Source of the DNA: CADEED01 sp041395625
GTDB taxonomy: Bacteria; Pseudomonadota; Gammaproteobacteria; Steroidobacterales; Steroidobacteraceae
Assembly: GCA_041395625.1 (NCBI GenBank)
Contig: JAWLAE010000002.1
Coordinates: 620,001 to 684,000, forward strand
Length of the DNA: 64,000 nt
Direction: 5' to 3'
The stretch's first letter is position 1. Every line of letters starts with the position of its first letter. The notes below the pieces were generated by a model. That model had not been told where the DNA came from and made no database searches. It saw only the letters and a list, made by a program, of their open reading frames with translations. A program made the position numbers and the translations under genes. This document shows, piece after piece, positions 33,904 to 42,330 of this stretch.

Positions 33904-35019
33904 CAGGGACTCGAATAGGCGCGCATCATGCGCAGGAAATTGATGATCGCGAGCCGCAGTAGGTCGTGGGTGCCGTCGCAGGAATCGCCGACCCGGGCAT
34001 CGTCTTGGCTGCAGGCGACAGCACGCCGGCTGCTTCGGCATCGCCACGGTCGGCGGCCCAGACGAGCTTCCAGACCATCGGCTTTGCGGCCTCGATGTCC
34101 GCCGCCTTATCGGCGAGCTTCAGCGACACGGCCTGATCCTCGATGATGGGCTTGCCCCAGCTGACCCGCTCGTGTGCATAGTCGAAGGCGTACTGGAAAG
34201 CCGTCCGGGCGGGCCCGACGTACGCGGCAGCCAGACCGGACGCCAGGAACGGCAGGAACTGCACGAACAACAGGCCGATGTTGTCGTCGTCGCTGCCGAT
34301 GCGGTTGTCATTTGCTGACGCGCACGTTGTCGAGGATCACCTCGCAGTGCATCGCTGTTTTCCAGCCGATCAACTCGGTCTTGCGGCCCACCTTGAGGCC
34401 GGGCACGTAGAACATGGCGGTGCTTTCGTAAGCAGGCTTCCTGATATCGGTGCGCGGCATGATGAAGTGGTACTTGGCCGCGCCGGCATCGGTAGAGAAC
34501 CCCGGCCTTCGTGCCGTTCAATACCCAATCTTTGCCGTCGCGACGAGCAGTGGTCTTGAGACCGATGCCGGGACTCGTGTCCGGCGAGAATGTGTCGGCA
34601 CCAGTCACATTGGGCCCACTACTCGCGCTCGCTAGCACCGTGTCGCGCGTACTGCAGAGCTCGCCCAGCCAGCGCTGGCGTTGTGCATCGGTGCCACCTT
34701 TCAGAATTAGTATCGGTGCCGTCGTGCTGACACCGAGGAATGAGGCTGCGAGGTCAACGTCGACCGCACCGAACTCCCCCATCGCGAGCACATTGTCGAC
34801 ACAGGTGCCACCGACTCCGCCGCAGGACTCGGGTATCAGCACACGGGTGAAGCCGAGATCGCAGGCCTCGCCGTACACCTCCTGGGCCAGGTCCCAGGTG
34901 GACGTAGCCGGCGCGCGCGCGCGAATCTGCTCGGCGAGTGGTCCGAGTTTGTCACGGGCGGAGCTGCGCTCGGTCTCCTGCAGCAGCCGCTGTTCCTCGC
35001 TCAGCTCGAAGTCGATCAT
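33904..35019 (-). pseudogene. Frameshifted acyl-CoA dehydrogenase
   Basis: Homologue of the gene at 17358-18557. The frame is intact from ATG 35019 (MIDFELSEEQRLLQETE) to about 34503 (VLNGTKA), then continues in another frame (KYHFIMPRTDIRKPAYES ... CEVILDNVRVSK, stop near 34313), then in a third frame (FVQFLPFLASGLAAAYVGPA ... GVLSPAAK), and ends in a further frame as DARVGDSCDGTHDLLRLAI with a stop at 33904. About 40 residues of the conserved C-terminal domain between SPAAK and DARVGD are deleted. Several lesions make a sequencing artefact unlikely for the whole. The base-position residue is Asp (SCDGT), as in the intact paralogue. Confidence 0.85.
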
Positions 35020-35255
35020 GTGACGCCCGCCTGCACCTGCTCGAGTCGCTTCAGCAGCGTGCCGCGAAATGGATCCGGCAATGTCTCCCGCACGTGCCGC
35101 AGCATCATGTCTTCGGTGACCGTCTTGCTCTGGGGCTCGACCCGGCCCATGAATGTATCTTCGACCGTCTTCTTCACGAACGGTGGCGCCGAATCCATCA
35201 TCGCCTCGTGCATTTCGCGCCTGCGGCCCTGCCAGTCGATATCATCGGGCGTCAT
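35016..35255 (-). CDS. Small protein of unknown function
   Basis: A 79-residue charged protein (MTPDDIDWQGRRREMHEAMM; APPFVKKTVEDTFMGRVE) with a good ribosome binding site, AGGAG eight bases before ATG 35255. Its stop overlaps the start of the broken acyl-CoA dehydrogenase by ATGA, so the two were translationally coupled. The segment with PPFVKK-x-VED and a later TVTEDMMLRHV loosely resembles the small C-terminal domain of protochlorophyllide-reductase-like proteins (PCP_red), but this is a weak visual match. No catalytic residues are evident. Confidence 0.6.
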   Translation of the reverse strand: MTPDDIDWQGRRREMHEAMMDSAPPFVKKTVEDTFMGRVEPQSKTVTEDMMLRHVRETLPDPFRGTLLKRLEQVQAGVT

Positions 35256-35283
35256 GTCGTCTCCTCAGGCTAGCGCCTGAACG

Positions 35284-35316
35284 AAAACGCCCCGACCGCC
35301 TCACAGCGCTCAGGGC
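35284..35316 (-). terminator. Possible rho-independent terminator
   Basis: Minus-strand GCCCTGAGCGC and GCGGTCGGGGC (35289-35316) form an 11-bp stem with one mismatch and one G-T pair around a 6-base loop, followed by GTTTTCG. The T tract is short, so the call is moderate. It would end transcription from the remnant at 35378-35698, before the small gene at 35016-35255. Confidence 0.5.
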
Positions 35317-35377
35317 GACCTTGCCAGGGTCCATCGTTGCGCGCGAACCGCACGAGCGTCAATGGCGCGTCGTGCCG

Positions 35378-35698
35378 TCAGTCATTCCTGGAAAGAATGG
35401 TCTCGGCGATTTTGCGGACGGTAAGATTGCGCTTTATGCTGAGGTCCTGCAGCTGCCGATGCGCCTCGGACTCGGTGCAGCGCGTGCAACGCAATGATGG
35501 CTGCGGCTCTCGAGCTGCCAGCGGGTGAGCTGCTCGTCGACGCGCAACAGCTCGCATGCGAGTGCGCACCGTCGAAAGGCAGGGTCACGCGCAGGCGCTC
35601 GATCACCTGTGGATAGCCGGAGCGGGCGCCCTGGCATAGACTCAATTCCTGGCCCAGCTGATTGAGCTGAGTCAGCTGTTCCAGCGAAGGCCGCATGC
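35378..35698 (-). pseudogene. Decayed gene with ANTAR-like C-terminus
   Basis: No single frame explains this stretch. The last part, stop at 35378, reads ESEAHRQLQDLSIKRNLTVRKIAETIL, which resembles the RNA-binding ANTAR domain that ends AmiR/NasT-type antitermination regulators. Upstream, in other frames, pieces such as LRVDEQLTRWQLESR and LTQLNQLGQELSLCQG look like protein but do not join. I interpret it as a frameshifted regulator remnant. ANTAR identity rests on one short segment, so confidence is low. Confidence 0.35.
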
Positions 35699-35701
35699 CG
35701 C

Positions 35702-36079
35702 TCAGAGCGGCGCGCGGCGCTGAAACAGCGCCGCCAGCGGCCGCCGGTATGCCCACAGCAGAAGAACATTCAGCGCCCCGAAAACCGCGGCGACTTCGTA
35801 CTCGGCGCGATACATCGTGAGATAGAACACGACGATGTTGACAGTCATTGCGGTCAACAGCACGAGTGCCAGCACCACGAACTGATTCAGTACCAGCAGC
35901 GCGCCACCCACGATCTGCGTGCCCTTGACGAGATGGAAATAGCCGCTGTCCACCATCATCGCGATGAACGGCGGATTGCGCGCCTCCCCCATCGGCAGGA
36001 TATGCAGATAGGAATTGAGCCCGAACACCAGGTACGCGAGTCCGAACAGCAGACGGGCGGCTGTCAGCGCGTACCTCAT
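35702..36079 (-). CDS. DoxX-like membrane protein
   Basis: A 125-residue protein with four transmembrane helices, beginning ALTAARLLFGLAYLVFGLNS followed by YLHILP, which is the typical start of DoxX-family proteins. The rest (GTQIVGGALLVLNQ, AMTVNIVVFYL) fits the family. Function in bacteria is poorly known; links to redox or sulfur stress are reported for some members. It lies 6 bp downstream of the barrel protein gene at 36086-36802 and is probably co-transcribed with it. Confidence 0.75.
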   Translation of the reverse strand: MRYALTAARLLFGLAYLVFGLNSYLHILPMGEARNPPFIAMMVDSGYFHLVKGTQIVGGALLVLNQFVVLALVLLTAMTVNIVVFYLTMYRAEYEVAAVFGALNVLLLWAYRRPLAALFQRRAPL

Positions 36080-36085
36080 CGGCGG

Positions 36086-36802
36086 CTAGACGTAAAGCTC
36101 GAAGTCGATACGGAAGTTCGGCGACGGCACTTTGGCGCCCGCTGGAATGAAATCGCCCCGCAGATTCGAAGTGTTGTGACCCATTGCGTACTGCCGCATC
36201 TGGCCGCGAACGGTGGCGTACTTGCCGGTACCACCGACGACGGCGCGCAGAAAGACACCCTTGCCAGAGTTGTCGTGCTGCAACCCGACGGTCGCGATCA
36301 TGTCCGTCGGCGTCAGGTCTTCTTCGCGGACAACGCCACCCAGATAGTAGTCAGTATGCGAGAGGAGATGCGGATTTGGCCGTGGCACGTAAGGGCCATC
36401 GGACTTGTTGTTGATCACGACCCAGCCGCGATCGAAGAACGTGCCGATGGGCTCCTGCTCGAAGTTCCAATTGACCTCGCGCGAATCTTTCGGCTGTGAA
36501 AACGTGCCGCCCGGATAGATCAGGCCTTCATGATAGAAGCTGCTGCCGCGCAAGTCGCTCTTGCCGAAACTCTCGCGGAAACCTTCCTTGGCGCGGCTGG
36601 CGTAGGCGGCATCCCGATTGACCGCCGCGTACTCGTTGTCGTAATTCGTGTGCCCGAGCACTGCAACGTCGATCGTCAGTTTGATCATGCCGGGTTTGGA
36701 GGTCTTGTCTGCCGCTGCGGCACTGGACGCGACGGCGGTGGCACCCAGCCCGAAACCAAGTCCGGACAACAGACTGCGACGCAGCTTATCGATCGCTTTC
36801 AT
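36086..36802 (-). CDS. Exported dirigent/AOC-barrel-like protein
   Basis: A 238-residue protein with a twin-arginine-like signal (LRRSLLSGLGFGLGATAVAS, cleavage near ASSAAAADK). The mature part contains LTIDVAVLGHTNYDN, LIYPGGTF, PIGTFFDRGWVVIN and RAVVGGTGKYATVRGQ near residue 187. The last segment resembles the VVGGTGRF-type motif of plant dirigent proteins and allene-oxide-cyclase-like barrels, which steer stereochemistry of radical or epoxide reactions without cofactors. It is paralogous to the protein at 39152-39931; the two flank a TonB receptor. The fold assignment is by motif only; the function is unknown. Confidence 0.75.
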   Translation of the reverse strand: MKAIDKLRRSLLSGLGFGLGATAVASSAAAADKTSKPGMIKLTIDVAVLGHTNYDNEYAAVNRDAAYASRAKEGFRESFGKSDLRGSSFYHEGLIYPGGTFSQPKDSREVNWNFEQEPIGTFFDRGWVVINNKSDGPYVPRPNPHLLSHTDYYLGGVVREEDLTPTDMIATVGLQHDNSGKGVFLRAVVGGTGKYATVRGQMRQYAMGHNTSNLRGDFIPAGAKVPSPNFRIDFELYV

Positions 36803-36822
36803 ATAACAACTCCCTTGGCAGA

Positions 36823-38976
36823 TCAGTCGAAACGGTAGCGCATCTGCAGCGCGTAGGTGCGCGGTAGATCCGGCAGATACACGCGGTCGACGGCCGGATT
36901 GATGAAGAACGGGAAGGTCTCAAAGATCAGGTTGGCAGTCTGTTTGTCGGTGAGATTCCGCACCACCACCGAGGCATCCCAGCGATCGTCCGCAGCAGCG
37001 ATCCCCGCCCGAAGATCGAGCTTCCAGAAGCCATCTTGTGCTTCCAGCGGGTTGTAACTGGGCTGAAAGAATATCTTGCTGCGATAGGTCGCCGTCAGAT
37101 TGCTGCGGAATAGCAGCCCAGCAGAAACAGGCAACTCGAGATTGGCTGCCACATTGCCGCTCAATTCCGGTGCGGAAGTCAATGGATAGCCGGCCAGGTT
37201 GCACGATGGTGCCATGGGTGCACCGAATGGGCAGATTGCGCCTGGGTAATCATCGAACTTGGCATCGAGATACGCGAACGACGTGTTGAAGCGCAGCGCG
37301 TCGAGCGGCTGCCACGCGGCCTCCACTTCGACGCCACGGCTGTTGGCCTTGGCAGCATTACCCGTTGTAAAACTCTGCGTCAGGATATTGAGCACCGACT
37401 TCTGCAGATCCTCGTAATCGGTGTCGAACAGAACGATGCTCAGGAAGCCTTTGTCGAATCTGCCCTTGGCGCCGACTTCGATGGACGATGAACTTTCGTC
37501 CTCGTATTCGTACGTGGCGGGTGGGTCCGAACTCGTCGGACCATTGTAGCCACCGCTCTTCGAGCCATTGGCATAGCTCGCGAACAGCATCCACCGATCG
37601 TTGACATCCCACTGCAGGTTGGCCGATGGGTTGAAGAAGTTTTCCTTGCGCTTGTCGTCGATCGGATCGTTGCGTGCGCCCGGCGCGAAGCCGACGAAAG
37701 ATCGGCGCAGCGACACATCCTTCTCGACGTGCGTGTAGCGCACACCGCCGGTGAGCCGCACGGCATCCGTCACTCGCCAGGTGCCCTGGGCGAAGGCCGC
37801 ATACGAGTCGTTGGACTCTGTGTACCGACGGGTGGTAACGCCTTCCGGATAGGCAGGTGTGAACGGCACGTCGGTCGTCGACTGACTGCCGATCACGGTG
37901 TCGCCATCGTCGTAATAGAGTCCGGCTACGTACTCGAACTTGCCGCCCGTTGGCGAGAGCAGCCGCAACTCGAGCGAATTCTGATCGAAGTCCTCGTTGT
38001 TGGCGACCACGAGATGCGCCGGCGCGATGGCCTGGATGTTGATTGCGTTGGCGTACTCGAAGCTGGAGTAGCCAGCGATCGCGGTCAGCGTGTGATCGCC
38101 CGCGAGCTCGAAATCGGCACGGATCAGGCCGTTGAGTGCCTCGGAGTCGTCACGCTCCGGTGCGAAGCCGTCGTCGGCCCGCTTGGTGAACATCGGCTGG
38201 CCGCCGCCCGGGACGAACTCGAACGGCATGCCGATGGTAGTCGAATCGTTGTATTCGATCTTGGCGAGCACGTCGACCTTGTCGCTGGGTTGCCAGGCCG
38301 TTGACCAGCGCACGCTCTTGTCTTCCTTCGCTGGCTCGTCCCGATTGAGAAAGGTGTTGCGAATGAAGCCAGCTGTATCGGCGTAGCGGGCGGCCAGGCG
38401 CATTTGCACGTTGTCCGACACGGGACCTGAGCCGACACCCTGCAGGGACCAGCTGCCGAACTCGAACTCGTAGTCGGCCTGCAATCTGAGCAAGGGATCC
38501 TTGGTCGGTCGCGCGGTGGTGACACTGACGGCACCGGCGCTGGTATTGCGACCAAACAGCGCACCCTGTGGTCCGCGCAGCACTTCCATGCGCTCGAGAT
38601 CTAGGAACGGATCCTGGAACTGCCGATTGCGACCGCCGTAGATGCCATCGACGAACAGCGCCACCGACGATTCGAACGCGAGCACGTTGCCCTGTGTGCC
38701 GATGCCGCGGACGAATACATAGCTGTTAGCCGGCGTCTGGGTGATCGCGAAATTGGGGATGTACACCTGCAGATCGGTGAAATCCTTGATGTTGAGGTCG
38801 GTGAGCGTTTCCGCCTGCACCACCGTCATCGAGATGGGCACGTCGAGCAGGTTCTCTTCGCGCTTTTGCGCCGTGACGATGATCTCATCGAGTGCCCCGA
38901 TCTGCGCAATCGACGGCACGGCCGTCACGAGCAAGGCACAAGCCACGAGACCGACCACTAGGTTCTGACAGCGCAT
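36823..38976 (-). CDS. TonB-dependent outer-membrane receptor
   Basis: The 717-residue protein has a signal peptide (NLVVGLVACALLVTAVPSIAQ), a TonB-box-like DEIIVTAQKRE, a plug domain (FVRGIGTQGNVLAFESSVAL, EVLRGPQGALFGRNTSAGAVSV) and a barrel that ends LPRTYALQMRYRFD. Start ATG 38976 is preceded by AAGGGGGGAGT, a strong ribosome binding site; the open frame to 39129 is not coding. It is divergent from one barrel-like gene and 20 bp upstream of the other, so the three probably handle the same compound. The substrate is unknown. Confidence 0.95.
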   Translation of the reverse strand: MRCQNLVVGLVACALLVTAVPSIAQIGALDEIIVTAQKREENLLDVPISMTVVQAETLTDLNIKDFTDLQVYIPNFAITQTPANSYVFVRGIGTQGNVLAFESSVALFVDGIYGGRNRQFQDPFLDLERMEVLRGPQGALFGRNTSAGAVSVTTARPTKDPLLRLQADYEFEFGSWSLQGVGSGPVSDNVQMRLAARYADTAGFIRNTFLNRDEPAKEDKSVRWSTAWQPSDKVDVLAKIEYNDSTTIGMPFEFVPGGGQPMFTKRADDGFAPERDDSEALNGLIRADFELAGDHTLTAIAGYSSFEYANAINIQAIAPAHLVVANNEDFDQNSLELRLLSPTGGKFEYVAGLYYDDGDTVIGSQSTTDVPFTPAYPEGVTTRRYTESNDSYAAFAQGTWRVTDAVRLTGGVRYTHVEKDVSLRRSFVGFAPGARNDPIDDKRKENFFNPSANLQWDVNDRWMLFASYANGSKSGGYNGPTSSDPPATYEYEDESSSSIEVGAKGRFDKGFLSIVLFDTDYEDLQKSVLNILTQSFTTGNAAKANSRGVEVEAAWQPLDALRFNTSFAYLDAKFDDYPGAICPFGAPMAPSCNLAGYPLTSAPELSGNVAANLELPVSAGLLFRSNLTATYRSKIFFQPSYNPLEAQDGFWKLDLRAGIAAADDRWDASVVVRNLTDKQTANLIFETFPFFINPAVDRVYLPDLPRTYALQMRYRFD

Positions 38977-39151
38977 ACTCCCCCCTTCAAGAGCCCGTGC
39001 GCACGAGTCCGCACGGACAGTAGAAATACGTTGCCGGCAGCCGCCGGTCCAATGAACCTGCCGCCCGACGCAATAACTTCTGGTCGCGGGCGCTCCGGCA
39101 GCGATGAGTTCTAGACTGGTCACAGCCAACGTTGTTCAAGGAGATCCGGCC

Positions 39152-39931
39152 ATGAAAGACCAGTTCGATCGGCGCACGCTGTTGCAGACTCTGGCGATCG
39201 GCGCCGCGGCAAGTGCCATACCAGCCACGAATTCGAATGCAGCCGCCACGCCAACGACAGCCGCCGACTGGCAGGCGAAACCGGATCGCGACGGACGACT
39301 TCGTTTCACGGTCGAATACGCCGTGCTCGGCCACACCGACGCACCGAATCCGAGCGGCCGAATCGGCGATCCTCGTACCCAGGACTACTTCAACACCGAC
39401 GTACGCGGCGACAACTACTACGTCGAAGGCGTGCTGTACCCGGGCGGCACGATCCCGGCGCCGACGGTGCCGACGCCGTTGTCAGTGTTCCCGCAGGCAC
39501 CAAAGAAGTTGCACAACGAGGTCGTCTGGGACTTCAAGGCGCAGCAGCCGATCGGACATTGGCTCAATCGCGGCTGGGTATTGATCAATGGCAGGCGCCA
39601 GCCCTATACGGACCCCAATGGCACCGTGGTCGATACGCCGCGGCTCGAGCCGCATATGCTCTCGGAACACACCTTCGTGTTCGGTAACTTCGGGCCCGAC
39701 TCGCTATCGCCCGATATGCTGATCACGAGCGGCGTCGAGAACGGCAACGATCCCGACATCGAGACGGTGACCCGCGCCGTCACGGGCGGTACCGGGCGCT
39801 TCGCGCATGTTTCGGGTCAGGTGGTCCATACACGCCTAGGGCGCAACACCACCAATCTGCGCAGCTTCTCACACAAGGGCGAGGTCAAGTCGCCCAATTA
39901 CCGTGCTACGTTCGATCTGCGCCTCAAGTAG
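39152..39931 (+). CDS. Exported dirigent/AOC-barrel-like protein (paralogue)
   Basis: A 259-residue protein with a twin-arginine-like signal (FDRRTLLQTLAIGAAASAIP). It shares with the paralogue at 36086-36802 the segments VEYAVLGHTD, LYPGGTI, PIGHWLNRGWVLIN, HMLSEHTFVFG and AVTGGTGRFAHVSGQV near residue 210, followed by GRNTTNLRS. The VTGGTGRF motif is typical of dirigent and allene oxide cyclase barrels. ATG 39152 has AAGGAG at 39138-39143. It converges with the acyl-CoA dehydrogenase at 39947, 15 bp apart. Function unknown; I infer a periplasmic role. Confidence 0.75.
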   Translation: MKDQFDRRTLLQTLAIGAAASAIPATNSNAAATPTTAADWQAKPDRDGRLRFTVEYAVLGHTDAPNPSGRIGDPRTQDYFNTDVRGDNYYVEGVLYPGGTIPAPTVPTPLSVFPQAPKKLHNEVVWDFKAQQPIGHWLNRGWVLINGRRQPYTDPNGTVVDTPRLEPHMLSEHTFVFGNFGPDSLSPDMLITSGVENGNDPDIETVTRAVTGGTGRFAHVSGQVVHTRLGRNTTNLRSFSHKGEVKSPNYRATFDLRLK

Positions 39932-39946
39932 CGCGCGCGCTGCAGT

Positions 39947-41149
39947 CTAAAAGGCATTGATCCCCGTCAGTTCACGTCCGATCGTGAGCTGATGAATAGT
40001 CTCGGTGCCTTCATAGGTGATCACGCTTTCGAGGTTGAGTGCGTGCCGGATCGGCACGTACTCGGCGCTGATGCCGGCACCGCCCAGCATGTCGCGGCAA
40101 TCGCGCGCGATATCGAGCGCCATGCGGCAATTGTTCCACTTGGCGAGCGACACCTGCGCCGGCGTCATCTGGCCGCTGTCTTTCATCCGCGCCAGTTGCA
40201 CAACTAACAACTGTGCCATGGTGATCTTGCGCGCCATCTCGGCCAATCGAATCTGGATGGCCTGGTTGGCCGCCAGCGGTCGGCCGAACAACACTCGTGA
40301 TGCAGTGTAGTCGAGCAATTGCGCGAGGCAGGCTTGTGCTGCACCAATCACGCCCCAGGAGATGCCAAAGCGAGCCTGGGTGAGGCACGAAAGAGGTGCT
40401 TTGAGTCCGACCGTAGACTTCGGCAGCATGTTCGCCGACGGTACAACCACGTCTTCGAAGAACAGCGAACCAGTGGACGACGCGCGCAGGCTGAACTTGC
40501 GCTCGATTTCCGGCGTCACGAAGCCCTTCGTGCCGCGCTCAACGATGAAGCCACGAATGCCTTCTTCGGTCATCGCCCACACGACGGCGAGATCGGCGAT
40601 CGGCGCATTGGTGATCCACATCTTCGAGCCGTTCAGTACCCAGTCGCCGCCACGTCTTTTCGCGTGGGTCTTCATGTTCACGGGATCAGAGCCACCGTGT
40701 GCCTCGGTGAGGCCGAAGCAGCCGATCAGCTTGCCCTTGGCCATATCCGGCAGATACCGTTGTTTCTGTTCGTCGCTGCCGAATGTATAGATCGGATACA
40801 TGCAAAGCGACGATTGCACCGAGACGAAACTACGGATGCCGGAATCACCCCGTTCGAGCTCCTGGCAGATCAGTCCATAGCTGGCAGCGTTCATGCCGGC
40901 GCATCCGAAGCCCTGCAGAGACGAGCCGAACAGCCCGAGCGCAGCAAGGCCGGGAATCAGGTCTCGTGGAAAAGTATGGTCTTCGAAATGACGCTGGATG
41001 ATCGGCAGCACTTCCTCGTCGACAAAACGTCCGACGGAATCCTGCACCATGCGCTCGTCTTCCGCGAGCATGCCGCGCACGTCGTACAAATCGAGCGGAT
41101 CAAGCGCGCGGCGCGCGCTGGCCTTGTCATTCATGGCCTTGTCATTCAT
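39947..41149 (-). CDS. Glutaryl-CoA dehydrogenase-like acyl-CoA dehydrogenase
   Basis: FAD enzyme that in the classical case oxidises and decarboxylates glutaryl-CoA to crotonyl-CoA. The 400-residue protein has GSSLQGFGCAGMN, GLTEAHGGSDP, WITNAPIADL and the C-terminal TYEGTETIHQLTIGRELTG, where the glutamate of YEGT is the catalytic base and the ending is typical of GcdH. The start is ATG 41149, coupled to the thiolase stop by ATGA; the first 15 bp are duplicated, so the second ATG at 41134 is possible. It is the last gene of the anthranilate-type operon, fitting a late step that yields crotonyl-CoA. Confidence 0.92.
   Translation of the reverse strand: MNDKAMNDKASARRALDPLDLYDVRGMLAEDERMVQDSVGRFVDEEVLPIIQRHFEDHTFPRDLIPGLAALGLFGSSLQGFGCAGMNAASYGLICQELERGDSGIRSFVSVQSSLCMYPIYTFGSDEQKQRYLPDMAKGKLIGCFGLTEAHGGSDPVNMKTHAKRRGGDWVLNGSKMWITNAPIADLAVVWAMTEEGIRGFIVERGTKGFVTPEIERKFSLRASSTGSLFFEDVVVPSANMLPKSTVGLKAPLSCLTQARFGISWGVIGAAQACLAQLLDYTASRVLFGRPLAANQAIQIRLAEMARKITMAQLLVVQLARMKDSGQMTPAQVSLAKWNNCRMALDIARDCRDMLGGAGISAEYVPIRHALNLESVITYEGTETIHQLTIGRELTGINAF
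41120..41149 (-). repeat. 15-bp tandem duplication at a start codon
   Basis: ATGAATGACAAGGCC occurs twice in a row (41149-41135 and 41134-41120 on the minus strand), giving MNDKA twice at the N-terminus of the glutaryl-CoA-dehydrogenase-like protein. The duplication is in frame and provides two possible start codons. Confidence 0.9.
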
Positions 41150-42330
41150 GAAAACACCTCGAACAGCCCCGCGGCGCCCATCCCGGTCGCGACACACATT
41201 GTTACCACTACATACTTAACGCCACGCCGCCGACCTTCGAGCAACGCATGCCCGACGAGCCGCGTACCACTCATGCCGTAGGGATGACCGAGGGCGATCG
41301 CGCCGCCGTTGACGTTCAGGATACCGTCGTCGATTCCAAGCTGGTCGCGACAGTAGAGTACCTGCACGGCGAACGCTTCGTTCAGTTCCCACAAGCCAAT
41401 GTCGTCCACCGCGAGGCCGGCGCGCTGCAACAACTTCGGCACGGCATAGACCGGGCCCACGCCCATTTCGGCGGGCTCACAACCGGCCACGGCGAAACCG
41501 CGGAAGGCACCGAGTGGCTCGAGGCCCAGTCGTTCTGCACGACGGGCTGACACGACGGTACACGCTGCGGCACCATCCGAAAACTGGCTGGCGTTACCTG
41601 CGGTGACAGTGCCGCCGTCCAGGACGGGGCGCAGTGCTGCAAGCGCCTCGCAATTCGTGTCGGGCCGGATACCTTCATCTGCCGCCAGCGTGACCTTGCG
41701 GGTGGCAACGGTCGGCGGATGCTGTCGGTCGGGCTGCCCCATCAGCGTTTCGAACGGCACCAACTCCGCGTCGAATCGGCCGGCCGCCTGCGCTGCCGCC
41801 GCGCGCTGCTGACTCTGCGCGCCATAGCGGTCCTGCGCCTCACGACCGATGCCGTAGCGTTTTGCCACGGTCTCCGCCGTCTCGAGCATCGACCAATACA
41901 AGGCGGGCCGGTGCTCTTGCAACCACGGATCGGCTTGCATGTACCGGTTGAGCTGGTTCTGCACGTTCGAGATCAGCTCGATACCACCGGCAACTAACAC
42001 CTCACACTCACCGGCGATGATGCGCTGCGACGCAAGCGCGATGCTCTGCAAGCCGGACGCGCAGAACCGGCCGACGTTCATACCAGGCACGCTCACCGGA
42101 CAGCCCGCGCGCAGCGCGACTGCACGCGCCAGCCCGCGCCCGGTAGTGCCCTCCGACAAGCCACAACCCATCACGACGTCTTCCACCGCGGCCGCCTCGA
42201 TACCCGCACGCTCGATGGCCGCATGCACGACGTGGCCGCCGAGCGTCGGGCCGTGGGTGAGATTGAGGGCACCCTTCCATGAACGCGCCAGCCCCGTGCG
42301 CGCGACCGAGACAATGACTGCTTCATTCAT
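41146..42330 (-). CDS. Acetyl-CoA acyltransferase (thiolase)
   Basis: Cleaves a 3-oxoacyl-CoA with CoA, releasing acetyl-CoA. The 394-residue protein has the acyl-accepting Cys90 in RFCASGLQSI, LWELNEAFAVQ, the active-site histidine in GGAIALGHPYGMSG and the second cysteine in VVTMCVATGMGAAG. The gene is coupled on both sides by ATGA overlaps (41146-41149 and 42327-42330). In the operon it would perform the final thiolysis of the ring-derived chain. Confidence 0.95.
   Translation of the reverse strand: MNEAVIVSVARTGLARSWKGALNLTHGPTLGGHVVHAAIERAGIEAAAVEDVVMGCGLSEGTTGRGLARAVALRAGCPVSVPGMNVGRFCASGLQSIALASQRIIAGECEVLVAGGIELISNVQNQLNRYMQADPWLQEHRPALYWSMLETAETVAKRYGIGREAQDRYGAQSQQRAAAAQAAGRFDAELVPFETLMGQPDRQHPPTVATRKVTLAADEGIRPDTNCEALAALRPVLDGGTVTAGNASQFSDGAAACTVVSARRAERLGLEPLGAFRGFAVAGCEPAEMGVGPVYAVPKLLQRAGLAVDDIGLWELNEAFAVQVLYCRDQLGIDDGILNVNGGAIALGHPYGMSGTRLVGHALLEGRRRGVKYVVVTMCVATGMGAAGLFEVFS

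Noticed and set aside
38977..39151. Promoters between the TonB receptor and the divergent barrel protein
   Set aside because: A promoter must exist, but the best -35/-10 pairs I could find (such as TTGGAC with GTATTT) are too weak to report.
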